From Glossina fuscipes (taxonomy: Eukaryota > Arthropoda > Insecta > Diptera > Glossinidae), in contig NW_023998415.1 in NCBI RefSeq assembly GCF_014805625.2, positions 8,136,226 to 8,200,225 of the forward strand: a stretch of DNA of 64,000 nucleotides, in the 5' to 3' direction. Position 1 is the stretch's first letter. The number at the start of each line of letters is the position of its first letter. This document shows positions 40,308 to 52,782 of this stretch, piece by piece. The position numbers were made by a program, and so were the translations under genes. Under the pieces are notes generated by a model that was given only the letters and a program-made list of their open reading frames with translations, was not told the origin of the DNA and did no database searches.

Positions 40308-42080
40308 TGCTGCACGCTCGCTCTATTCCACTAAAAAGGTGTAGCCTTGTTTGTTCGATTTTTCGATTTTGTTTACCTCTTGATGGTATATGTGTTTTTG
40401 GTCAGGGATTGCTTGCGCTTATAAAATCGGGGGCAGTTGGATTTTGTCTTACAAAGTAAATGCACAAATTGAACGTCATATATCGACCTCTTCCGCTTCC
40501 AGATTCTTTTCTGGATCTTTGCGTTGCTTTATTTCTGCTATTTTGACAATTGAAATGATTTCTCAACTATAATAATAAATTACCCTCTTTTCATATACGT
40601 TTTCCTTAAGCAAAGCCCCCAAAGTTCCCAAATATAAATCAATGATTTTTTTATATTTTAGTCAATAATGAGAAAATTTCGGTATTATGTATTTTATGTT
40701 TTTCTTGTTTTTGCTTTTCCCACTTTTCGTTTTCACGTATGGCAATAATGTAATATTTATTCCATTTTTACACAGGGATATATATAGTACAGATATGTTA
40801 AGTTAAGTTAAGTTAATGCCTTTTGAGTATGTTACTGTCTTCTAACTTGCAAATAAATTATTCAGCTTCTTATCAATTTATTGTCCTATAAAATAAAAAA
40901 AAGTAAATAATTGATTTTGCAAATTTCAGAAAATTTAGAATCACGTCAACGAAATGAGGCATTATTTTCGTTTTGGTTAAAAATTTCCGAAGCAACATTT
41001 GGTTTTACAATCAAAAATGAAAACAATTATAAAAGATAGCAATAAGGAAGGTAATATTAAAGTAAGTAAGCTTGTCTATTAATTAGTGATGAAGAAATGG
41101 ATAGGATATATGTAGTATGTGCATCTTAGTTATAATTTTGTATATTAATTGATTGTTAATTTGAAAACTGCCATTTATTATTATCTAATAAAACAATTTG
41201 GCGAATATATTTCAACTTTAAAGTAAATGGTCTTTATTGCTTGTTTTTCAATATCAATTTTCAATCACACAATATAAAAAAAAAATGCAGATTAATGACG
41301 ATTAAGACAAATAACTTTTAAATTTAAAAGAAACGATCATCGTTCCTTCTTGTATTTTTTTCCCCTTTTGTTGTATTTGTCTGCAGGCATGCAAGACCAT
41401 ATAATTTATCGATTCCCAAGTTTGCAAAAGCTCGGCTAAGTTGAAGCCCCACCCCGAAAGTAGGAATAACGCTTCATTGTGTCAGCCTCTCCCTTTAAAT
41501 GAAGCAAAAGAATTGTGTAAAAATGTCGACTCGGGATATATATCTTAAGTTCAAAATGAATTGCTTTTGCTGCTTGTTTTTTATATCTTCTAAAATAATA
41601 AAGCGTTCAAAGCAAAATTTTAAATTATATAACATGAAGAAGATTTAAATTTGTGCAAAATAAACATAAAACACCTTCATAAAATCATATGGTATGCCGA
41701 TTCCCACAAAGTTGCATGAAAAGTTGATTTCGTAATATTGTGTTTGCAGCCTAAGTGTTATTAATCTATACCAACCGACTTATTATTCGTATGTACATAT
41801 GTATGTATGGAATGGCTTACGACTATACTGATTTTGTTTGTGTAATTTATTGAAGAGGAGAATGCAGTATTTTTTTGTAGTATCGTAAAGAAATTTACGG
41901 AAATTATTCGTAATATAAAATTCAAGTTGAACTGTCGAAGAAGAAATAAATCGCCATAATCGCAGATATTTTGGATTTAGAAAATACACCGAGTGCAGAA
42001 GCAGGAAATATTTTTGTTTAAGAAAAAATAACAAAAAAAAAAAAAGGCCGAAAAAACCTAGATGCGTAGAGCTGTGCAAA
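40308..42080. other. Divergent intergenic region between Shc and PH-domain gene
   Basis: About 1.8 kb shared by two head-to-head promoters. It is AT-rich, with a short (GTTAA)n run at about 40797-40816. I see no other coding exon. Confidence 0.5.
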
Positions 42081-42884
42081 ATGGAAACCAACCTAAATAG
42101 GGTTTTAAATCAAGGAGTCAGGCACCAATTAAATGGACTATTATGTAAATATACGAATGTAATGAAAGGTTTGTAAAGGCAAAATATTTTGTGGAATGCC
42201 GGCGAATTTAGGGGCACAATAATTACAGGATGGCAGTATCGATGGTTTAGCGTTGATCCTCAAAGTGGTGTTCTTAGTTATTATTTAATTGACTCTACAT
42301 CTTCGGGTGATGATGTGCATCCACCTGCCCATGTTCTTTCGGGCGCCCCCCGCGGTCAAGTTCACTTGGCCGGTGCAGTTGTTTGCCCCAGTGATGAGGA
42401 TTCGCGGACGTTTTCAATAGGCTGCGCCTCGGGCGACACTCTTAAATTAAGGGCATCAGATGCGCGTGCGCGGCAAGAGTGGGTTGACGGTTTGAGGGCT
42501 GTTGTGGAGAGTCATACAAAAGCCATGGATATAAATAATTCAACGCCTCTGCCGCCGCGTGAATTGCTTGCGGCATCAGATGCCATGGTCTCGGCTAGAC
42601 AGGCGCTCTATTTAACTGAACAATGGTAACTGTTTGCATTAATAAGTTAAAAGAGATGAATATTTTCGTTAATTTTCTATTTTTCTAAAATAAAAAGCAA
42701 TGCTTCCTTGGCTCGTACTATCGAAAATATGGAATGTGCAACATTTTCACCTACAGATCCTGATTTATTAATATTAAAGGCAATATCAGCAGCAAGTACA
42801 CAGTGTTTACATCAATGTCTTAGCCTTTTGCAGCGCCACCAAGAAATTCAAAACTTGCGTTCAGAGGTTATTAGTATTAATTAG
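42081..42884 (+). CDS. PH-domain-only protein related to ORP9/10/11 N terminus
   Basis: Three exons: 42081-42168, 42229-42625 and 42698-42884, phase-consistent, 223 residues. The PH domain begins LNGLLCKYTNVMKGWQYRWF and continues GVLSYYL, PRGQVHLAGAVVCPSDEDS, DTLKLRASDARARQEWVDGL. That is the PH domain of oxysterol-binding-protein-related proteins 9, 10 and 11, which binds phosphoinositides on Golgi and endosomes. A helical segment follows (LLILKAISAASTQCLHQCLS then LLQRHQEIQNLRSEV), like the ORP coiled coil. The frame then stops at TAG 42882-42884 with no sterol-binding domain. A possible donor (TCAGAG|GTTATT, about 42866) could extend it, but no ORD exon lies before the convergent Aplip1 gene. 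The codons of exon 2 are strikingly GC-rich for this window. Confidence 0.8.
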
Positions 42885-43736
42885 TTTCTAATATAAGTAA
42901 ACATAATTGAAATTCAGATGAAATGTATTGCGAAAGACATCACCATAAATTATGAATATATATATATATACCTTCTTATCTTATATTAGTAGGAATTTGG
43001 ATATTGTTCAATGTGTCTGTTTCCAATTTTTAAATAAATTTTTTTTAATTTCAATTTTTCCCCCCTTTTTAAATTTGACTGCGTCCAATGAAGTGGTGCA
43101 AGCAAATAAAGTCGTGTTTCCTAAAACTGTTAATAGAACATTGTGGACTGTTTTTTTTTCTTACATACTTGATTTTAACACTACTATAAACGTATCTTTT
43201 TTGAGTTACTTGGAGAACTTTGCTTTCCAAGCTGTTAAAGCTTTATACCATATTGAAGGGAGGAAGGAAAATTTTTGAACTGGCTATGGTGTATATTGTA
43301 ATTCATATTATCATGTATTGATATGTAACATTTTTTCAAAGGTAGGATAACAACTATTCCATATGGAGTAGGAGAAAGATTGTGAGGTGGCAGAAAAGTA
43401 CTCGCGACAGCGATGTGTGTCAGGCGATGATCACATGAAAGATCGCATTACCTAATTGAGCGACCTTATTTTTTTGGTTAAACAATCGCAACTAATTAAT
43501 TGATGAGTAAAACAATAGAATATTTAATCTTTTATGAGTTTTTGTTATTATATATGTGTATTTTGAAATTAAATTTTATATATGCATGCGTACATTTTTA
43601 TGTGTTTGTTTGCATTTTCGCAAAATTTATTTTGCTTATGTGTACACACACCCACACAGACACACACACACACACACACACACACACCCACCCACACACA
43701 CAACGCCGCTTAGAACCTCTAATACCGAGCGGCATT
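42885..43736. other. Intergenic, convergent 3' ends, with CA repeat
   Basis: AT-rich DNA with a (CA)n microsatellite at about 43643-43702. The open frame across that repeat, which includes a Thr-His run, is an artefact of the repeat and of the reverse of the Aplip1 last exon. Confidence 0.6.
43643..43702. repeat. (CA)n microsatellite in Aplip1 3' untranslated region
   Basis: About 60 bases of CA/CCA repeats. They lie 35 bases past the Aplip1 stop codon on its transcribed side, so the mRNA would carry an interrupted (UG)n tract just after the stop. Confidence 0.9.
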
Positions 43737-46606
43737 TTACTCTATATAAATGTCTTCAATGGGGTACGCGGTTTCAATGAATTTTTGATAAAAACGTTGA
43801 AAAGCACGTCTGCAAATAGAAAGAGAGAGAGACAATTATAATGTTTATTCGAAACGCAAAAAGTCTATTTAATTGTAATTATAAATTCATTTAGTCATCA
43901 TTCCGTAATCTTATCTTTCAAATGACTTTTCTCACAATTTCAGCAAATAGCTGTCGCTCGCTGTAATAATGATAAAAGAGCTAAAAGTGCGAGTATTCAC
44001 TACATTCTGAAGAAATCATTTACAGTTCGGACAATCGGAGAAGATTGGAGAAAATTGATTAGTCACATCTTCCAGATGACTTAAATGCATTGAGCTAATT
44101 TTAAAAAATTTCAAGTCCATTGAAAAACAACGCCACCTTAACGGGACAGACTATTAGGAATCTTTGGAATGCCTAAGATAATCTCTTTGTACTTCCTTAT
44201 ATAAAAATGGCATTGCTAGCAACAAAAAACTCTCATAATTAAGAGTTTCTTGTAAATGTTGTTGTTGACTTGGCTAGAGTTAGCAAGCGGAGGCGAGACT
44301 ATCATTGTTAGATGAAGTATTGCGCCTTATGCTCTCTTGCAAGATATTATTATAAAGGGATTTGTGGTAAATAGATAGCTTTGTGTAACTGTTTTTTTAA
44401 GTAAGTTCTTACCCCACTGCTTCTGCTACTGGCCGAGTTGATTCGGAACCCTTAAACACGTGACATGCGAAACGTTGAACAGTTGGGTGTTTTGTAATAA
44501 AACCAATGAAACGATGATCTCTCGGGTGAAAAGCGCAAAAGGAGACATTCTTCAGGGAGTAGAAATAGTCGATGCATGGTTTTTTCTCCTTCTTATTCTA
44601 AAATGAAGAAGAAGAAGTAGAAGAGAAAATAANNNNNNNNNNNNNNNNNNNNNNNNNNNNNNNNNNNNNNNNNNNNNNNNNNNNNNNNNNNNNNNNNNNN
44701 NNNNNNNNNNNNNNNNNNNNNNNNNNNNNNNNTATACATATATATATAATTAAATAAAAATTTATAAATAACATTGCATTGTAAAAATCAAAATTGAAAT
44801 TAATAAATGAAACTTAAAGAGTAGATCATTGGAGACATCTTACATTTGGACCTGACCGATCTACCATGCGTAAGCCTTGATCAGAAACTTCTAAAATGCA
44901 AACTTGGCCAGTAGGAGAATTGCCGTATTCGCCAACAATTTTCCGTACGGCTTGACAGACTACTCCAGTTCCTTTATGAGCTAAAGTTTCAACGGATCCT
45001 AAGTAGCCCAATAGGTAACGTTCTTTCTTAACTTGCTGCACAGTGGGGTCAAATTCATTGTAATCCAGATCGACCGCGTAGGCTGACGGGAAAATGCCCT
45101 GACGACCTGTTCGTAAATTTACTCCCTCGCACCACAGGTCGTCGGCCTCCTTTTGCACATAAATAGGATCGCCAATTTCTATTTCTATTTCATCGTGGTG
45201 TCGGGGTATAAATTTGTGCAGACCACGATGTGTAGCTTCGAGCATTTCCAATTGAGAGAAGGGAACACCGCCAAATGGCTGCGGGAAAGGCGATTGTGAT
45301 ACTGGAGATGTGATTTGTGGGGACATACTTTTAAAGTCATTGGGTGAATGAGCGGTGCTATGGCCACTATCTACATCACCTAAGCTTTGTAAACGTTCAG
45401 AATCTGGACTTGAGTCCTCATCAAGTAAATAACTATGTCTTAGCGTAAGAAATGATCGTTGATTTTGACGCCATTGAGTGCCGGCATTGATTGCATTAAT
45501 ACGCCGACGGCAATCAGAGTTTTCAACAGTCGCATCGTCTGGCAATGTGAATTGCCCCAGACCTCCACCTAAAATATGCAAAATGGAAGCTGAAAAGAAT
45601 GTTTAATTGCATATAATTTTAGTGTACGTACGTACTGATTGTATGAATGTAAGTATATGTGTGCATGTTGGCGTTCATTTAACTGCCAATTAACATAGGA
45701 TGGATTCATAATAATTGACAATATTTTTGATTAAATGCACTTTTATGTATCGCATATGTTCTCGGTTACACTCACATTTCTTATTTTTAGGAATTTCTGG
45801 TAATTTTCTTCGACGTCTTTGCTGCTGTTGCTGTTGCTGTTGTTGCTGTTGCTGTTGCTGATTATTTGCATTAATATGTATTCCAGTTGCGGTACCGTTT
45901 GGCGATAATTGCTGCGAGTCAGCCTGACTATTGCCGGATCCCAAATACGTCAGACCACTAATTGTATCCTGATGATTTAAAGGATGATGATGATGTGAAT
46001 TAAATGAATCATTAGTATCTAATGAGCCATCGGAAGATAACGACACCACTCGTAAACCATCCCCAATTTCATCATCTTCAACGTGTCTCGAAAGTTTGGT
46101 ATCCACATTATCTTCTTGGTCTGATGTATCACTTTTCGAGGAAGGAGAATCTTCGAAATCGTCATTTGGAATAAGTCTATAAATGTTGAAATGCCAAAAA
46201 GTTAAATTGCGTAATTATTATCATAATATTTGGCAATATTTGAAGCTAATATATATATATATATATTATATAAATGTATGTATATATACATATATATTTA
46301 TGAATTTGTATATGCGTTTGCATAATTTTACACATGTGTGTGTATGTGTGTTTAAAAAATTGCGTACGTTACGTCCTTCATGCAAGACAGTTATGATATA
46401 TACACAGTATCCATACAACATGCGTAAATGAACAAAAAAAAAAAAAAATTAATTTTATTTTAATTTTATTTTATTCCGGTTTTAACTTACGAATAAAATG
46501 CATGAGGATTCGATTTTTTGCCACAGCTACCAACAGTACTACTATATTTTATGGCATGTGGTTCAAATATCGGTCGATGAAATTCTTCAAACTCAACATC
46601 TGCCAT
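43737..46606 (-). CDS. Aplip1: JIP1-type scaffold, APP-like-protein-interacting protein 1
   Basis: Kinesin-1 cargo adaptor and JNK-pathway scaffold. Exons on minus: 46606-46491, 46176-45776, 45589-44844, 44597-44413, 43809-43737; phases close and give 506 residues (fly APLIP1 is about 490). It starts MADVEFEEFHRPIFEPHA. The N-terminal half is acidic and disordered, with a glutamine run (about 45826-45861) before RRRRKLPEIPKNKK. An SH3 lies at about residues 292-348 (THRGLHKFIPRHHDEIEIEI, LWCEG, GIFPSAYAVD). A PTB domain follows from about 362 (RYLLGYLGSVETL; CIDYFYSLKNVSFCAFHPRD; FKGSESTRPVAEAVG; RAFQRFYQKFIE). The last residues EDIYIE match the kinesin-light-chain-binding end of JIP1. The last two exons lie beyond the 100-N gap and were found by homology, so a model ending at the gap would be truncated. 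Confidence 0.93.
44633..44732. other. Assembly gap (100 N) in an Aplip1 intron
   Basis: Exactly 100 Ns, a conventional size for a gap of unknown length. It falls within the intron between the SH3/PTB exon (ending 44844) and the next PTB exon (starting 44597). The flanking exons join without loss of reading frame or PTB residues, so no coding sequence need be missing. Confidence 0.95.
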
Positions 46607-49600
46607 TGTTCAGTTTTTTTTTGATAAATAATTTTTACTGCTTAGAAAATTATTGCACAACTTTTCAAGTTAAAATTCTTCGTTTTTCGTCTCTTCAAAT
46701 TCGTTCTGTTTTATGAAACGGATACTCAGCAAAATTCAGATCCATTACAACTTCTTCTGCAGTTTGATGTATGTCTAGTAATGGCAAAAATCGATAATTT
46801 CGCTTTCGCTGCAATCCTTTACTGTTACTTATAAGGGTAGGTTTGTTGTAGGTTTTTTCAAACATTGCTAACATTGCTTAATATATAAAAATTGGAGGGA
46901 GCTTGCGCAGAATTTATTATCGAAATGAGGGAATCGTCGGTATTTAATATCATATTTTTTGGCTTATGGGGAAATTTTTCATTTCAAATCATTTAAAAAG
47001 GAATGCAACGAATCCTAAATTTAATCAATCGACACAGATTTCATAAAAGAGAGTAAATGTTTAAATACTTTAATAACTAATGAATTTCACGGTATTGGAA
47101 AAGGTCATGCGAGGTAAAGAATATCTTCTCGATGAATTTCAGAAAGTGCGAGAGGACGATCAAAAGATACACATAACAGAATGCAATGCAAGTAATCTAT
47201 GTATTTGTTTCATCTGAAAAATGCTCATATATTTGGGCTTACCTCCCCTGGAAATATCATATATATATATATCGCATATATATATATGTATATATTTATG
47301 CAATAGAATAGAAATTTCAATCAAAGATGTTTATCGCATCCCCGCATGTAATGTGTATGTGCATACCGACTGCCCACTTACAAAATTAATGCCATTTTTC
47401 GAATGTCGTTAAATGAAAGACATATATCGCGATTGGCCTAAGAGGATGTTAAAGGATACGACATAAGTTACTGTGGTCGTTATTCATGATTCGGAAAAAC
47501 ACATGCACTTGTTGAAATGAAAAGAAATAAAATAAATAAATAAATTCCCCGGTGTAAGTGATTACTTATGGAAATACATACATGCACACACACACACACA
47601 CACACTCGTATGTTAGATAAAAGCTTTCAGTCAATTACATACATTTAGTGTAGAAATCTCTACCTATGTGTATGCATAGTTAATGTTCGGACAACACTTA
47701 GGCATCTATCGCTCAGATCATTCATTTATTTATGTTTTGATAACGGATGCATTAAATATTTCTAGTATCGGAGGAACAGTAATTGAACTGATTTCACCAA
47801 AACTTTCATTCGTTACAATTAATTTTCTTTGTCTATCAGACTAAGTATTGTACTAAGTGTGAAGTGATTGAAGTCCAGGGGAACGGGTTCATCTTTTGCA
47901 TTTACGGACATTGCTCTCGATACGTCCATAAGTTTACCGTGATTTGAGAAAACCTGAAAGTGATTTATAAAACCTAGAAAAATACGAAACCTAGGGACTT
48001 GTTTGTGAGATTTTGTCTCTTTATGGCCGTCGATCCATTTCGCTCTTACAGATATTTCATATCGAAGACGTACTTTTCCTCTTGATTTTAAAAATGTTTA
48101 CTTAAATCTCGAGTTCATAGTGCCCTGTATATAAATTCCTGGCATTACAAACATTTTATAAAATGTTCATCTGACAGCTCAGTTCGCATGAGTTCTGGTC
48201 ATGATATTCTTTTCGCATTTTAACTGTTTTAAACACATTCTAAGATGTCCTGAAAAGCTGTAGAAAAGGGCGATTATTGAAAAAGTCAAAATTTTAATGT
48301 TTGAAAAGATACATTTCCCGAAAATATCTGCGGAATCATATTACAAGCATTTTGATACTCGGGCGAACTTGGCATGAAGATACATTCAGGAATTTCGAAA
48401 GCGTTTTTCCTAAACCGTATTTATCGATCTTAGTGCATTCTCCTCCTCCTCCTCCTCCCTAAATTGGTGTTCGATTACTATAAGATTCGAACTGGTTGTT
48501 TTTTTATTCAAAAAAGTTCTAATTCGACAAATTCCTAATATCCTTACCAGATTTTGTGTTATAATTTCGCAAAAATTTGATTTGCTGATTTGCTGTTCCA
48601 TGGAAGAACGTCCGCAATGTGCAACAAAGAAACGGTTAAGGAGTAGTCGGGCAATGCCGACTTGTAGATACCCTACATAACTTCGCCTAACACAGTTATT
48701 CACTCATTTTAGCAATAGTGCACCAAAATTTTAATATTATTTACCCGTAAAGGCATACTTTTGGTGAAAGACCGCATATTAAAGTATGCTTGATATGTGA
48801 GGATATACAAAAAATGGAACTACGTGGTTTAAATTGGGTAAGATTGATTTCCAAGTCAATTATGAACTAATTTTCAACATCAAACATTGAAAACTTAACA
48901 CTATCTAAAATTCAGTCTTCGTAGGTATGGATCTGTGCGAGGGGATTTCAAAGAATGAAGCTAAGCGAATCAAATTCATATCGTTTTAGAATGTCCAAAT
49001 ATTATTGCAAAGCGCGTTTTGTCGAGAAATTTTGAATAATGCAATTTTTCAACACCGTCGAGAAGGCGTCGCGAAGGTGGACCGATCCAAAACATTTTAT
49101 AATAGCGGTCGTCTGTGCGTCAAAGCACGTCAGTGCATCAAGTTTTATCAAAATAACGCAAAAATTGCGATCTGTAGCTTGCACAAAAATTTGCATGCGT
49201 TGACAATCAGGCGGGCGGACGGGCTTAGGCATAATACCAGGTGAGGTTATATTAAGCTCTTCTGCGTGTTACGCACGTCCGCATAAGTTTAATATACTTT
49301 ATATCACAAAAGGTACCAACTTTGTTTTTGCACATTCAGCACATTACAGCGTTTGCCGATCTATGCAACGTCCGCGATAAACAATTTCGTGACCGCAAAA
49401 TTTACGATATCGGTTTCAAAAATTTTGCAATATTTGCAGATATAATATTGGGTCGATGTGGCCAGTCATCGAGAGAAAGTAATGAGTAAGAACAAACTCT
49501 ATTTATTTGGCTTAGAACACAAAGGCTTTCTCGGTCTATGTTGTGCTAAGGGAATGCTGTTGCACCGACTTGACTCTTTTCGAATATCAATTTGTTCGCA

Positions 49601-51271
49601 AAATTTCCATTGCTTTTGCAAAATCTGGCGGCGCTGTCTTCATTTTTGTTTCTACGAGAATGTTTAATTCAGAAATTGTACAGACGGACAGTCGGATATT
49701 CTTAAATCGACTCAGATTTTGATGTTGATCAAGAACATGTACATTTTATAGGGCATCGGGGGTTTTCTTGTTGGTGGTGCGCATAAAAGTTTTCATTTGA
49801 TATACTTCCTCTGCGTGATCGGAGAGTACGTGCGCGAAAGTGAAAAAAGAACGGCCGCGGTTGTCCAATAGGGCAGGGTAACAAAATTAAAGTTTTTGGT
49901 TCTCTTCTTCTTCTTCTTCGCCATCATTTTCCAAGATAAAAGAGTTGAGTATAAAAGAGCCGGTACTCCACGAATATAAACTAATTCGGGTTATAAGATT
50001 CATATCGGGCGAATGCAGATCCAAAAAAAATTATTATTATAAATGAGTGCTTGCGTAGGTATGGGGATAGTTGAAAGCTAGAACAGGGGGAAAACATAGT
50101 TTCTTGTTTGTGTATGTTTTCTTCTATTTTTTAAATCTATAAATCATTGGAGAAGCCCGCATTGAGATCCAGTTTTGAAAGTCAAGAACACACAAAAAAA
50201 AAAAAAACAAAAAAACTTGTAATTAAATAAAAAGTGTATTATTGTAAGTGTATATTTTTTAATACACGCTTAAGATAAGAAAAAGAAAAAGTGTGGTGGG
50301 GGAAAGAGTTCGCATCCAAATTCACGAAAAACTATTGCCGTCGTTATTCTATCGAAGAAGTACATGCACATAAACTTTTGTGATTACTGTTTTTGTAATG
50401 ATTAAGGCAATCAAAGTTTCTATAGAAAATGTGTATATGCGTGGGTAAGTGTGTACATACGCATCTACATAAGTACATGAACAAATACGCACTCTTCAAA
50501 TGGAAGTCGCCAACCAGCAACAGTTACCCAACAAAGAGCAAACAGACTGACTGACATCGAACGCTTCAATGCAGGGTTCGGTTCGCACTGGTACAGCAAT
50601 CCTTTGTATTGAACTTTTTATAGCAATAGCGAGTTGCTGGCATAAGCAATCCGATGGTATTTTCTTAACGATGGGTAACGATGGTTGCCCTCATTAATAG
50701 CATAGGTTGGTCCAGTAAAAAATTTCTGCCTCTTTCAGCAATCGGGTGGGTGAACTTGGCTTGGAATTGGTAGCTAAGCAGGTAACTTAAGCATAAGTTT
50801 GCGTTAAGATTTTCCATATAAATGCGAAGTGAGTTTCCGAACTCTGTTTCTATATGTAAATTGCATTACGCAATTTAATCTATGATAAAAGTTTGCTGAT
50901 GGTTCTTAACTGGGCTGTGATTGTGATGAATCATTGAGTTTTTATTTAACATTTAGTTCTACTAGTTATATAAACCTAAATGAAAGAACTTTCAATTGAT
51001 ACACTTATTTATACAAGCATATCTTCGTATACGAGGATATACATATATGTGTTCTTAGAAATGTGCGGAGGTACGCATATATTTAATATACATTAGTCCT
51101 GTACGGGAGATGATGATAGGGTGGCGTTTAACTGTAACCAGTTCGATAGAAAATATAAAAGGCGTAAAGGATACGCTGAATATCGCAGTTGTTATTGAAA
51201 GTTTGTTGCGAATAGGTCTTGACTCTTTAGATATTTGTTTTCTGTTTGGTTCTGTTGGGGAAAAAATAAAA
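46607..51271. other. Divergent intergenic region between Aplip1 and Trh
   Basis: About 4.7 kb between head-to-head genes. Contents seen: TA-rich runs near 47259-47295, (CA)n at about 47582-47606, a (CTC)n patch at about 48439-48460, a partial dispersed repeat at about 48640-48862, and (TTC)n at about 49901-49919. The stretch 48960-49700 is less AT-rich and may be another old insertion. No coding exon is supported. Confidence 0.5.
48640..48862 (+). repeat. Partial copy of dispersed fly repeat
   Basis: This aligns by eye with 57333-57530: 'agtcgggcaatgccgac...gataccctacataacttcg', 'cagttattcactcattttagcaatag', 'cgcatattaaagta', 'aaaaaatggaactacgtggttt'. It diverges after about 48862. Confidence 0.7.
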
Positions 51272-52750
51272 ATGAGTGCTTCGGGCAAAAGCCTACTAGG
51301 ATTGTGGCTATATCGTAGCGGTGAGCAGGAGTGGGCTATTAAACAAGGCAGTCCATTGCATAATCTACCATCGAAACGAGACAAATCGGATGCGTTGGGC
51401 ATTGTGAGTTTTCCATCCAACACTTCACGCCGTAAGGAAATTTAATTCAATCATAATTTTTATTATGTTATAAGAACAAAAGCGATAGCAGCTCAAAAAA
51501 TGCGAAAGATACAAGTGATATTGATTGGCAAAAGAACAATTCGGGCGGAGATAGGGTGTCCATTATATTTACCTTAAAAAATCAAGTCGGTAATTTGGCT
51601 CGTGCTCTACAGGTCTTTCAAGAGTTAGGAATAAATGTTCTACATTTGGAGCTATCGCCTTTGGAAACCACCGAAAATCAGGTACACTTCAATATCTAAT
51701 GGACGCGATAGCAGGAGCTTTTGTTTAAAAAATGCATCTTTAAGGCGGACGTTCTTGTGGACGTTGAATGTGATACCAGGCGTTTGGAGCAAGTCTTGCA
51801 AATGTTAAATCGAGAAGTGCAGTCAGTAAATTATACTTCATTGGATAGGAATACTGTAGTTCGAGCACCTTCATTATCCGCTTGTTCCAGTTTCGGTAAA
51901 CAAAATCATTTTTAAAAGAGAAATGCTTATCCTCCCTTAATCGTCGCTTAAAGATTTTGGTGATATGGTGTGGTTTCCACGAAAAATTTCCGACCTGGAT
52001 AAAGCTCAAAATGTATTGATGTACGGATCTGAGCTCGATGCCGATCATCCGGGTTTCAAGGATCCTATTTATCGTAAGAGACGGGAACAATTCACAGCAA
52101 TTGCAAAAAATTTCAAACAGTAAGTGTGAGCGGATTTGAATGCGAAAGAGTAAAAATTCAGAAAGTACTTTAGAGAAAGAGTCCGATATTAGGTTGCGAT
52201 ATATTTGAATGTATCACTCACGTCTTTTTAAACGTTCAGAAGGTACAGTTCATTGAGCGGATAGCTATATGGTTGATGCTACGATGTTCGAGCACGATAT
52301 CTTTTACTGACTTGCATTTCGCTATGCACTTGTCTTCGATTTTACATTTTTTTCCACATTTTTAACTATTCCGTTACATCGTCTATGAATACGTATAAGT
52401 CTTGACGAGCCAGCTTTGAATTTAAAATGCTATAAAGTATATACATATATACTTTTTTACTATTATCAAACTCTGAATCGATTTAAGCATGTCCGTCTGT
52501 CCATCTAAGTAGTGTCTGTGGCAAACATTTTGGTCGCAAAAATTAAGATCTCGGGGTCGAATATGGGAAATCGTGCAAGCGACACGTCTACAGCGTAATC
52601 TAAACTAAAAACACATCTAGTTTCGGTGTTTTCTGTCCGTTACTCATAAACTACAATAGATGAGCGACTAAAAATTCCTACATATGTTCGACAAACACGG
52701 AGAAAGTCAGCCACGGCCAATCAATATTATAGAGCAGGAAAATTCAGCGT

Positions 52751-52782
<32 letters not shown>

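Noticed and set aside
43500..43841. Plus-strand open frame with Thr-His run
   Set aside because: It is produced by the CA microsatellite plus the reverse complement of the last Aplip1 exon.
51110..51271. Upstream extension of Trh exon 1 in the same frame
   Set aside because: The frame is open upstream, but the ATG at 51272 follows an A-rich context and its product fits the family; the extra sequence shows no conservation that I can see.
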